A stretch of 37,676 nucleotides of DNA from a virus. Shown here piece by piece: positions 7,600 to 12,621 of the stretch. The position numbers were made by a program, and so were the translations under genes. The stretch lies in the IMG/VR virus record IMGVR_UViG_3300037468_000169, positions 1 to 37,676 of that record; one strand, given 5' to 3'. The notes beneath the pieces are model-generated. The model saw only the letters and a list, made by a program, of their open reading frames with translations, did no database searches and was not told the DNA's origin. How positions within the stretch are numbered: position 1 is the first letter of the stretch; each line of letters begins with the position of its first letter.

Positions 7600-8134
7600 G
7601 CTTAAGCTCCTCCAGCCATTCGCCTACGGCTTCGTCAAACATGCGTTCGGCGGTGCGCATGGTGTACTTCATGGCCACCTCTTGGCATACGGCCAGGAAT
7701 CGTTGTGGAGCGTGCTTCAGCATCATGGCTAGGTTGAACCCGTGGCCGGCCATAACGCCCGAATCGTCGCTGAACTTTTGGCGCAGAGCTTCGCACCAGA
7801 GCAGGTCGTCAAGCTCAGCCAGATCAACGATGTTGGTGCCTGTCGTATCGGCAGTAATAACCCAGCCGCGAGCCATTAGAAGCCATTGCTGTGGGTCTAG
7901 GACGAACAGGATTTGCTCGGCGCGGGTTGATAGGTCGCCGGCTGGCGTGAATTCATTGATGTAGGAATCCGCGTCATAGGTGTTGGCAGTGGCGGCCCAT
8001 CGTTGAATCTGATTACTTAAAAGTCGCGCCACATGCTCAGGAATGAATGCAAACTGGCATTCGTCGTCGATCTTAACGCCAGCTTGAATGGCCAGCCTTA
8101 CAAGCTCACTACCTTTATTCTTTAAGAAGTTCAT
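7589..8134 (-). CDS. Hypothetical first gene of the leftward operon
   Basis: This is a 181-residue soluble protein with mostly helical composition, several Trp residues and an acidic C-terminus ('FDEAVGEWLEELKHGN'). An AGGGG ribosome site lies upstream of ATG 8134. It is the first gene behind a good leftward promoter (8182-8210), which is where phages often place early regulators or host-takeover proteins. No domain is recognised. Its stop overlaps the following 44-residue gene by 11 bases. Confidence 0.6.
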   Translation of the reverse strand: MNFLKNKGSELVRLAIQAGVKIDDECQFAFIPEHVARLLSNQIQRWAATANTYDADSYINEFTPAGDLSTRAEQILFVLDPQQWLLMARGWVITADTTGTNIVDLAELDDLLWCEALRQKFSDDSGVMAGHGFNLAMMLKHAPQRFLAVCQEVAMKYTMRTAERMFDEAVGEWLEELKHGN

Positions 8135-8181
8135 AACCTGCCCCTTGGTTTCGGCCCGCTGAATTGCTTGCCTCGGTAGTC

Positions 8182-8210
8182 ATAGTAGCCACCTCGGTTT
8201 AGGTTTGCAA
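8182..8210 (-). promoter_or_regulatory. Leftward early promoter
   Basis: Read on the minus strand, TTGCAA (8210-8205) and TACTAT (8187-8182) are separated by 17 bases and each matches four of six consensus bases. It is placed about 50 bases upstream of ATG 8134 and points into the recombination operon. Confidence 0.6.
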
Positions 8211-8218
8211 GCGGTTTT

Positions 8219-8248
8219 GTAAAACATTTTCAGGCTTTTTTGTTTTAC
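8219..8248. repeat. Inverted repeat in divergent promoter region, possible operator
   Basis: GTAAAACA (8219-8226) and TGTTTTAC (8241-8248) are perfect inverted arms separated by 14 bases. A shorter GTTTT-GT-AAAAC palindrome overlaps the left arm. The right arm overlaps the proposed -35 of the rightward promoter, so a bound protein could control transcription in either direction. Confidence 0.45.
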
Positions 8249-8272
8249 ATTTTGCGCCGCTAATGCTACGCT
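8244..8272 (+). promoter_or_regulatory. Rightward promoter of the dut operon
   Basis: TTTACA (8244-8249) and TACGCT (8267-8272) are separated by 17 bases. The -10 is weak. It lies 25 bases before ATG 8298 and overlaps an inverted repeat that may act as its operator. Confidence 0.4.
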
Positions 8273-8297
8273 AAACGCTCTAGCAATCGGAGGTTGT

Positions 8298-8654
8298 ATG
8301 GACATATGGGTAGAACAGCGGGCGCACACGCTTAGCGAGCTGAGAAAGTGGGAGATGGTTGTGCAGGGGGCGGAATCCCAACTGCAAAAGCTGAGGGATT
8401 TATTTGGCCATGGTGATACGCCATTATTTTACGCCTTAGAATTGCTCCAGCTTGAGTACACTCTAGCTGTACAGGAAAAACTTAACATGGAGTGGGCCAA
8501 TGATGAGGATGGCTGGCTATATTGGTACTGGCTTGAAAATAAAATGGGCCGAGGTGGCCTAGAGGCTGGCTATGACGGAGAGCTTGCACAAATAACCAGC
8601 CTTGAGGAGTTGACAAATTTGATAATTGAGGGGTTGAAGCGTGACGGAAATTGA
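8298..8654 (+). CDS. Hypothetical helical protein
   Basis: This is a 118-residue protein, the first of the rightward small-gene operon, with GGAGG just upstream of ATG 8298. The N-terminal 60 residues look like a long amphipathic helix or coiled coil ('LSELRKWEMVVQGAESQLQK'). A Trp-rich acidic stretch follows ('DGWLYWYWLENKMGRGG'). No family is recognised. Its end overlaps the GTG start of the next gene by 14 bases. Confidence 0.6.
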   Translation: MDIWVEQRAHTLSELRKWEMVVQGAESQLQKLRDLFGHGDTPLFYALELLQLEYTLAVQEKLNMEWANDEDGWLYWYWLENKMGRGGLEAGYDGELAQITSLEELTNLIIEGLKRDGN

Positions 8655-8904
8655 CTCATGGGGAGCACTAATGGCGTCGGTTCGCCAGCGGGATGTGGTG
8701 CGCTTCAGTAATGGCACGGTCAGCGCGAGGGTGGCGCACGCCTGGGCGCAGAATGGGCTTCCTCATTTTGAGCACGATGGGGAAAAAAAGCGCTGGCGCT
8801 ATATCGTCAGGGCGGCGGCGATTCAGGGCATCACAATCACGGGCGATGAGATCCTGCGCCTATCAGCGGAACACAAACAGAAACTAGCAGAGGGTAAATT
8901 ATGA
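8641..8904 (+). CDS. Small basic protein, possible HTH DNA-binding
   Basis: This is an 87-residue protein with a GTG start overlapping the upstream gene. Residues about 28-62 ('SARVAHAWAQNGLPHFEHDG' followed by a basic 'KKRWRYIV' strand and an 'RAAAIQGI' helix) loosely resemble the winged-helix or excisionase layout, in which a recognition helix is followed by a basic wing. The match is weak and comes from reading only. If correct, it would be a candidate regulator in a genome where no repressor was otherwise found. Confidence 0.5.
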   Translation: MTEIDSWGALMASVRQRDVVRFSNGTVSARVAHAWAQNGLPHFEHDGEKKRWRYIVRAAAIQGITITGDEILRLSAEHKQKLAEGKL

Positions 8905-9137
8905 GCGACGAATGGCAAGAAATAGAAACGGCGCCGAAAGACCGGCAGATTCTCCTGAATGTTGGGCTACCGTGCCCGGTGGTTGGCGCCTACAACCCGA
9001 TACAAGAGGCGTGGGTTTATGCAAACTTTGGCCTTGGTTTATATCACGGGACGTATAACGATTCTTATTTTGAGAATGAGCATGAATATGCGCCAAAATG
9101 CTGGCGAGAACTTCCAAAACTCAGGGGGCTGGAATGA
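8901..9137 (+). CDS. DUF551-like small protein
   Basis: This is a 78-residue protein with 'EWQEIETAPKDRQILLNVG' at the start and a Trp-containing end ('CWRELPKLRGLE'). This is the pattern of the DUF551-type phage proteins (W-x-I-E-T-A-P-K-D and a final W-x-x-L-P). Family members are common in tailed phages, and their role is unknown. It overlaps both neighbours by 4 bases. The assignment rests on the N-terminal signature. Confidence 0.6.
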   Translation: MSDEWQEIETAPKDRQILLNVGLPCPVVGAYNPIQEAWVYANFGLGLYHGTYNDSYFENEHEYAPKCWRELPKLRGLE

Positions 9138-9607
9138 TTATCGAAATTGTAGAAATGAAAACGATGCGCCAGCGGCCCACGCGAGGCACAGACGGTGCGG
9201 CGGGCTTTGACCTATACGCAGACAAGACTAGCAGCGGAACGGTGAAAATACTGCCATTCGCGCGGGTTGTGTTCGATACTGGGGTGCGGGCCGCAATACC
9301 AACTGGTTTTGCCGGGTTCATTTGGCCTAGATCGGGCTTGGCGGTTAAACAAGGGCTTCAGGTGCTCGGCGGGCTGATCGACTCTGACTACCGCGGAGAG
9401 ATTAAAGTCTGCCTTTTTAACGGCACGGCCAATGTCGCAGAGGTTGACACATCCAAAGCCATTGCGCAGATAGTGTTCCAGCGCCACGAAACGCCCGTTT
9501 TCCGCTCGGTTCCCGTATTGCCGGACTCATGTAGGGGGGAGGGCCGTTTCGGCAGCACAGACGGCTTGCCAGACCCTTTCCCGGCGTTCGATGAGGTGCC
9601 CAGGTGA
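9134..9607 (+). CDS. dut: dUTPase (trimeric dUTP diphosphatase)
   Basis: This is a 157-residue protein with all five dUTPase motifs in order: AAGFDLYA (22-29), PRSGLA (65-70), GLIDSDYRGEI (80-90), AIAQIVF (109-115) and GRFGSTDG (137-144). It hydrolyses dUTP to dUMP and pyrophosphate, keeping uracil out of phage DNA and supplying dUMP for dTTP. The start at 9134 overlaps the previous stop; a longer frame from 9098 only adds residues overlapping the upstream gene. Motif V has Asp after GST where Gly is usual, which is a mild variation. It ends by GTGA overlap with a membrane peptide gene. Confidence 0.92.
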   Translation: MIIEIVEMKTMRQRPTRGTDGAAGFDLYADKTSSGTVKILPFARVVFDTGVRAAIPTGFAGFIWPRSGLAVKQGLQVLGGLIDSDYRGEIKVCLFNGTANVAEVDTSKAIAQIVFQRHETPVFRSVPVLPDSCRGEGRFGSTDGLPDPFPAFDEVPR

Positions 9608-9708
9608 TCGCGTTCATAGCCTTTGGGGTGATCGGGATTGGCATTTTTGCCGTGGTTTTGATAGTGGCCATGGCTGCTAGGTGCCTGAGCCGGCACACGA
9701 ACAGATAG
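9604..9708 (+). CDS. Single-TM membrane peptide
   Basis: This 34-codon frame starts at GTG overlapping the dUTPase stop (GTGA). It encodes an almost continuous hydrophobic helix (residues about 2-25) ending in a basic tail ('RCLSRHTNR'). It finishes immediately before a strong terminator, so it lies inside the transcript. Tiny membrane peptides of this form occur in many phages. The function is unknown. Confidence 0.5.
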   Translation: MIAFIAFGVIGIGIFAVVLIVAMAARCLSRHTNR

Positions 9709-9730
9709 CCGCCTACGGGCGGTTTTTTTT
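9709..9730 (+). terminator. Rho-independent terminator after dut operon
   Basis: A CCGCC (9709-9713), TACG loop, GGCGG (9718-9722) hairpin is followed by eight T (9723-9730). It begins right after the stop of the membrane peptide gene and eight bases before the 3' end of the oppositely oriented tRNA. Confidence 0.85.
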
Positions 9731-9737
9731 GGAGAAT

Positions 9738-9814
9738 TGGTCTGTGTGGCAGGATTTGAACCTGCGACCTCCCAGTTCCAAACCCGGCACGCTACCAGAC
9801 TGCGCTACACACAG
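9738..9814 (-). tRNA. tRNA-Pro(UGG)
   Basis: On the minus strand a full cloverleaf reads: acceptor CTGTGTG (9814-9808) pairs with CACACAG (9748-9742), followed by discriminator A and an encoded CCA (9740-9738). The D arm is GCGC/GCGT, the anticodon loop TTTGGAA gives anticodon UGG, and the T arm is GCAGG-TTCAAAT-CCTGC. The anticodon stem CCGGG/CTGGG has one G-G mismatch and one G-U pair, so it may be suboptimal. It would supply proline CCA/CCG decoding. It lies opposite to its neighbours and would need its own promoter. Confidence 0.88.
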
Positions 9815-9993
9815 ATGATTGTGGCGACGCCGCGCAATTCCTACTTGGCGTTTTCGAGAATTGCGCAGCATCATTTTGCGACGGGAGAGGCGGCAACCTC
9901 CCCCACCGCGGAGCTAATCGGCCGTCAGCCAAACGAACTCGGGGCGCAGCATAACACCATTAGGATTTTTTTAAAATATTTTCATCAAGCCTA

Positions 9994-10022
9994 TTGCGGT
10001 AAGCGTTTACCATGCTTATAAT
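9994..10022 (+). promoter_or_regulatory. Promoter with embedded GGTAA-N4-TTACC operator (copy 1)
   Basis: TTGCGG (9994-9999), a 17-base spacer and a perfect TATAAT (10017-10022) form a promoter. The spacer start carries a dyad, GGTAA-GCGT-TTACC (9998-10011). The same arrangement occurs at 16249-16277. The 254 bases between the tRNA and the next gene otherwise hold only this promoter and a GC-rich hairpin near 9881-9900. Confidence 0.75.
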
Positions 10023-10068
10023 GACCCCACACCGAGGCGATGACGCAGCGGGAACTAAGGGGAACAAC

Positions 10069-10218
10069 ATGACAAAAGAACGAGCATTGGCAATTTTTGA
10101 ATATTGGTTTGAGCACGACGGTCACTGGATGTTTGGCACAAGCGACGTGTCAAAATCGAAGGCAATGGCGGCTTGGAAAAGCCACGGAATCGACGGTCTG
10201 CCTAACTGGGCATGGTAA
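10069..10218 (+). CDS. Small hypothetical protein behind operator-promoter 1
   Basis: This is a 49-residue protein starting MTKERALAIFEYW. I chose ATG 10069 because a longer frame would start inside the -35/-10 region, and because AGGGGA lies just upstream. The sequence is aromatic-rich (Trp at several positions) and helical, with a final 'GIDGLPNWAW'. The leader (AAGGGGAA followed by a short spacer and ATG) is very like that of the gene at 16324, behind the second copy of this promoter. No function is recognised. Confidence 0.6.
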   Translation: MTKERALAIFEYWFEHDGHWMFGTSDVSKSKAMAAWKSHGIDGLPNWAW

Positions 10219-10227
10219 CAACCAACC

Positions 10228-10245
10228 AGCGCCAGCAATGGCGCT
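10228..10245 (+). terminator. Hairpin after small gene, weak terminator or attenuator
   Basis: AGCGCC (10228-10233) and GGCGCT (10240-10245) form a perfect 6-bp stem with a 6-base loop, 9 bases after the stop of the 49-residue gene. No T run follows, so it may stabilise or pause the transcript rather than end it. Confidence 0.4.
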
Positions 10246-10255
10246 ATTACTGAGC

Positions 10256-10303
10256 ATAACCGTGGTGGTTACTACCAACACCTGAAATAACCGCAGTGGT
10301 TAT
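10256..10303. promoter_or_regulatory. Tandem palindromes, possible operators
   Basis: ATAACC-N5-GGTTAC (10256-10272) and ATAACC-N5-GGTTAT (10287-10303) have the same half-sites and spacing. Their centres are 31 bases apart, about three helical turns, just upstream of the promoter at 10315. Two phased sites suggest cooperative binding of a regulator. Confidence 0.5.
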
Positions 10304-10314
10304 CAAGATTAGGC

Positions 10315-10342
10315 TTGCAATGGGTGGTGGTTGGTTTATAAT
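10315..10342 (+). promoter_or_regulatory. Promoter of the leader RNA and HNH operon
   Basis: TTGCAA (10315-10320), a 16-base spacer and a perfect TATAAT (10337-10342) form a promoter. Transcription would start at about 10349, at the foot of the structured leader. Confidence 0.65.
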
Positions 10343-10345
10343 TCA

Positions 10346-10455
10346 GGTGCAGCTAGGGTAATACCGAAAGCTCCTTCCCACTCATCTGAGTTGCTGCACC
10401 CGAGTGGGGCGTTGACCATACAACGTAAAAAAAGGCGGGTAAGACGGTGAGTGGG
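10346..10455 (+). ncRNA. Candidate structured leader or C4-like regulatory RNA
   Basis: GGTGCAGC (10346-10353) pairs perfectly with GCTGCACC (10393-10400). Inside that loop CCCACTC (10377-10383) is complementary to GAGTGGG at 10402-10408, and, extended by one base, to TGAGTGGG at 10448-10455. These pairings compete, which is what phage P1/P4-type C4 and CI antisense RNAs use to control the downstream transcript. A further CGTTG/CAACG hairpin lies at 10410-10425. The RNA class is inferred from pairing geometry and position only. No covariance search was possible, and other leader-type controls would fit. Confidence 0.4.
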
Positions 10456-10576
10456 TATTATTTCTAGGCGTTCTGCCGACCAAAAAATCCCATTTTCATA
10501 ATTGTTCGAGTACCAAAGTTTTTTGGCGTGCCTGCGATTACATCAAAAACGCCGTTGCACTACTTGTTGGAGAGAA

Positions 10577-10654
10577 ATGACGCCTGTCTGGGCGGCCATA
10601 CCGGCCGTACCGAAAGGGACTAACCTCACCGGCCAACATTTTATCGCGGTATGA
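10577..10654 (+). CDS. Possible 25-codon leader peptide
   Basis: An ATG with a good GGAGAG ribosome site (10569-10574) opens a 25-residue frame reading MTPVWAAIPAVPKGTNLTGQ and five more residues. It lies within the otherwise untranslated leader between the promoter at 10315 and the HNH gene. I have an impression that similar text occurs in translated enterobacterial prophage leaders (Icd/Ash-type regions), but I cannot verify this. It could be a regulatory leader peptide or chance. Confidence 0.35.
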   Translation: MTPVWAAIPAVPKGTNLTGQHFIAV

Positions 10655-10655
10655 A

Positions 10656-10863
10656 GAGACCCCAGCCGCAACACTGATGACTTTATGTGGGGGAGGGTGC
10701 TTGCAAGAGCGCATTTGGATGGTCAACTGTAGACAACTTGCATAGTTCTACAGCGGCGGTTGCCTACGCGAATGGCTCCGACGGAAATGGCCCTTTACCC
10801 GCCTTTGTGGGTAGGGGGATAGTTTCGGCAGAAAACCAGCAAATCCACCAACGGAAATATGAA
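10656..10863 (+). other. Rest of the long leader before the HNH gene
   Basis: No convincing gene is seen here. A GTG-started frame from 10687 runs in phase into the HNH protein and would add 59 residues of low-complexity, untypical sequence. I treat it as leader but cannot exclude an N-terminal extension. The region completes about 500 bases between promoter and gene with little coding content. Confidence 0.4.
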
Positions 10864-11484
10864 ATGCAAATAACCGAAATCATGTTAAAGCAGGCAAGAA
10901 CAAAAAAAGGAGGATACACGCTAAAACAAGTTGAAATGGCCATAGCGTTGGTAGGGAGCCCATGGATTAAGCCACTCCAAAAAGCAGATGTTGATTGTGA
11001 TTGGTGGAGGGATTTTTACAACGCTCAAACAGATCAGATGCCAGCGCCATTGAAGGTGAAGCCAAAAGCTCAGATTGTAAACCCAATGCCGCCAGATAAC
11101 GGGGATTGGTGCTGGAAGCCAAAGTCTGATGATATTCCAAAGGTCAAAATTGCTGGAAAAAAACCTAAAACAAAAAAGAAAAAGCGCAAAATTATTTGCA
11201 GGAAGGAAAACCAAGAATTTTACGACAGTAAGGAATGGCGAGAGTTGCGCGTTAGGGTTTTGGAAAAGCACGAGTGCAAGTGCATGATGTGTGGAAGATC
11301 ACCAAAAACGCATGGGGTTGTGGTTCATGTGGACCACATAAAACCGCGCTCAAAGCATCCTGAATTATCGCTGGAGTTCACCAACCTTCAGTTATTGTGC
11401 GAAGATTGCAATTTAGGTAAAGGCAATAAATATGAAACCGATTGGCGGCCAAACGGTTCACCAATTGGCAATGCCAACAACTAA
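10864..11484 (+). CDS. HNH endonuclease
   Basis: This is a 206-residue protein. The C-terminal 75 residues form an HNH nuclease: 'YDSKEWRELRVRVLEKHECK', CMMCG (first Cys pair), 'VVVHVDHIKPRS' (metal and catalytic His), 'FTNLQLLCEDCNLGKGN' (Asn and second Cys pair). The middle is very Lys-rich, typical of a DNA-binding linker. The N-terminal 70 residues look like a separate helical domain. Phage HNH proteins act as homing endonucleases or in packaging and replication. Here it lies far from the terminase, behind a long leader, so a homing or mobile role is plausible. The exact start is uncertain. Confidence 0.8.
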   Translation: MQITEIMLKQARTKKGGYTLKQVEMAIALVGSPWIKPLQKADVDCDWWRDFYNAQTDQMPAPLKVKPKAQIVNPMPPDNGDWCWKPKSDDIPKVKIAGKKPKTKKKKRKIICRKENQEFYDSKEWRELRVRVLEKHECKCMMCGRSPKTHGVVVHVDHIKPRSKHPELSLEFTNLQLLCEDCNLGKGNKYETDWRPNGSPIGNANN

Positions 11485-11496
11485 CTAGGGGCAATC

Positions 11497-11709
11497 ATGA
11501 AAATTACAGCAAGTAAAGGCGTGGCAAATATAGAATGTGGGGCGTTCAATTACAGCAACATACGTGGCTTGTACACGAGCGGAGACGGCCACAGCTTTCA
11601 GAATGAAAAGCTACAACAGACGGCAAAAATTGAGGCGTTTTTGTTATGCAAAATAATTGCGGAGTTGGTTTATAGACTGGCCGATATTAACGAGAAAGCC
11701 GAGGGGTAA
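11497..11709 (+). CDS. Hypothetical protein
   Basis: This is a 70-residue soluble protein. It has a short beta-like N-terminus containing 'GVANIECGAFNYSNIRGLYT' and a helical C-terminus. AGGGG lies upstream of ATG 11497, 13 bases after the HNH stop. No motif points to a function. It is the first of four small genes leading to the helicase. Confidence 0.55.
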   Translation: MKITASKGVANIECGAFNYSNIRGLYTSGDGHSFQNEKLQQTAKIEAFLLCKIIAELVYRLADINEKAEG

Positions 11710-11711
11710 GT

Positions 11712-11864
11712 ATGAGCAAGGCAGAATCACTAGAGCTGATAAAACTACTCTCGGCGCTCGAAAGTTGGGCATTTTCAACACAGTCTAAATTTCCGGAATA
11801 CCTAGTTGAGCGGATCGAGTTGGTGCTAGACAAACTCACGGCAGAGGTGCTGAGCGGTGGATAA
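11712..11864 (+). CDS. Small helical protein
   Basis: This 50-residue reading frame starts at ATG 11712, with GAGGGG just upstream overlapping the end of the previous gene. The peptide is predicted helical throughout ('LELIKLLSALESWAF', 'YLVERIELVLDKLTAEVL') and resembles a small coiled-coil or dimerising protein. It overlaps the next gene by 8 bases. It is unrecognised. Confidence 0.55.
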   Translation: MSKAESLELIKLLSALESWAFSTQSKFPEYLVERIELVLDKLTAEVLSGG

Positions 11865-12117
11865 ATACCAACTCGAAAACAAAAAATTCGTTGATGAGCA
11901 GCTAGGGAAACTGCCGCATCAGCACAGGGACGCAGCGCTGCACAAATACACGCAGGCAATCGCGGACGGGTATCAAGCCATGGTGATCGACGGAATGGCC
12001 ACACAAATGGCCGAAACGCGCTCGGTTGCGGCTGCTAATGCCAGGCTTGGCGATTACGTTGAGGCTAGGTTAAAAACACTGCGCGGGGCCACACAGGCGC
12101 CACCAATCATGAGATAG
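11857..12117 (+). CDS. Conserved small phage protein near replication genes
   Basis: This is an 86-residue protein with a GTG start overlapping the previous gene. The pattern 'LGKLPHQHRDAALHKYTQAIADGY' then 'AAANARLGDYVEARL' matches a small helical family I remember from phage replication regions (LP..R..A...Y...Y.. followed by A..AN.RL..Y). Its biochemical role is unknown. The position a few hundred bases upstream of the helicase and primase suggests a link to replication. Confidence 0.6.
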   Translation: MDKYQLENKKFVDEQLGKLPHQHRDAALHKYTQAIADGYQAMVIDGMATQMAETRSVAAANARLGDYVEARLKTLRGATQAPPIMR

Positions 12118-12126
12118 GCATAAAGT

Positions 12127-12411
12127 ATGGGAAGAATAATTGATTTGAAAGACGCCAAGCGCCGATCAGATGAAAGTAAAGAGCACTCAAAAAAAACCGA
12201 TTACGCAAAGTTTCTAATCGAGCACGGCGAGGAGTGCGGAGATTTTGAGCCCGCCCACTTCTGCTTAATTGCGGCGGGGCATAGCATGTGCGGAGGCAGC
12301 AGCTTGGATGTTTTTTTTAGCGATAAAGACAAAAATTCACTATACGAGTTCGTTGGAATGCTGGAGTCTGTGAAGCTGGAGGCGCTGGCCATGATTATGG
12401 AATTAGAATAA
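12127..12411 (+). CDS. Hypothetical protein
   Basis: This is a 94-residue protein with a basic, charged N-terminal 35 residues and a small domain containing 'CLIAAGHSMCGGSSLDVFFS'. It ends in a helix with 'GMLESVKLEALAMIMELE'. No family is recognised. It is the last gene before a short promoter-bearing gap, so it probably ends the transcript that begins near 10349. Confidence 0.55.
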   Translation: MGRIIDLKDAKRRSDESKEHSKKTDYAKFLIEHGEECGDFEPAHFCLIAAGHSMCGGSSLDVFFSDKDKNSLYEFVGMLESVKLEALAMIMELE

Positions 12412-12417
12412 TAAAAC

Positions 12418-12445
12418 TTGCGCAATTTTCGCAAAAAAGTAGAAT
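12418..12445 (+). promoter_or_regulatory. Promoter of the helicase/primase operon
   Basis: TTGCGC (12418-12423) and TAGAAT (12440-12445) are spaced by 16 bases. The -35 starts a TTGCG-N7-CGCAA inverted repeat that may bind a regulator. Confidence 0.5.
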
Positions 12446-12456
12446 AAGCACAGGCC

Positions 12457-12558
12457 ATGACGGAGGCGAAAAAATCTTTTAGTGGCCACACTATCGCAGT
12501 CTCGACAACTGTAAACAATCAAGCGGCAGAGCCTTCCAGAGTTGGCCCAATGCCGTAA
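12457..12558 (+). CDS. Possible small protein upstream of helicase
   Basis: This 33-residue frame starts MTEAKKSFSGHTIAVSTT, just downstream of the promoter at 12418. The ribosome site (CAGG) is weak. The composition is protein-like, with no membrane segment. It ends inside the left arm region of a 9-bp inverted repeat. It may be a real small gene or part of the helicase leader. Confidence 0.38.
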   Translation: MTEAKKSFSGHTIAVSTTVNNQAAEPSRVGPMP

Positions 12559-12605
12559 CTCAGTCCCCCCTTATACTGCGCTTGGCGGCAGTCGAGTTGG
12601 GCCAA
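12542..12605. repeat. 9-bp inverted repeat upstream of helicase
   Basis: TTGGCCCAA (12542-12550) and TTGGGCCAA (12597-12605) are perfect inverted copies separated by 46 bases, ending 16 bases before the helicase ATG. They could form an RNA stem that presents the ribosome site, or be two protein half-sites. Confidence 0.5.
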
Positions 12606-12621
12606 CCCTAGAAGGTTTTGC

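Noticed and set aside
8120-8183. 22-codon minus-strand frame with a good ribosome site overlapping the start of the gene at 8134
   Set aside because: Its ATG lies inside the proposed -10 of the leftward promoter, so it would not be on that transcript; no second promoter is clear.
9737-10021. Plus-strand open frame of 94 codons starting MVCVAGFEPATSQFQ
   Set aside because: It is the antisense of the tRNA-Pro gene; this kind of text is a familiar false protein. It also runs through the promoter at 9994-10022.
10480-10863. Group I or group II intron carrying the HNH gene
   Set aside because: No split flanking gene and no convincing core motifs or domain V were found; upstream and downstream genes are whole.
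10687-10863. N-terminal extension of the HNH protein from GTG 10687
   Set aside because: The extra 59 residues look untypical, lie in the leader region and have no clear ribosome site; kept only as an alternative.
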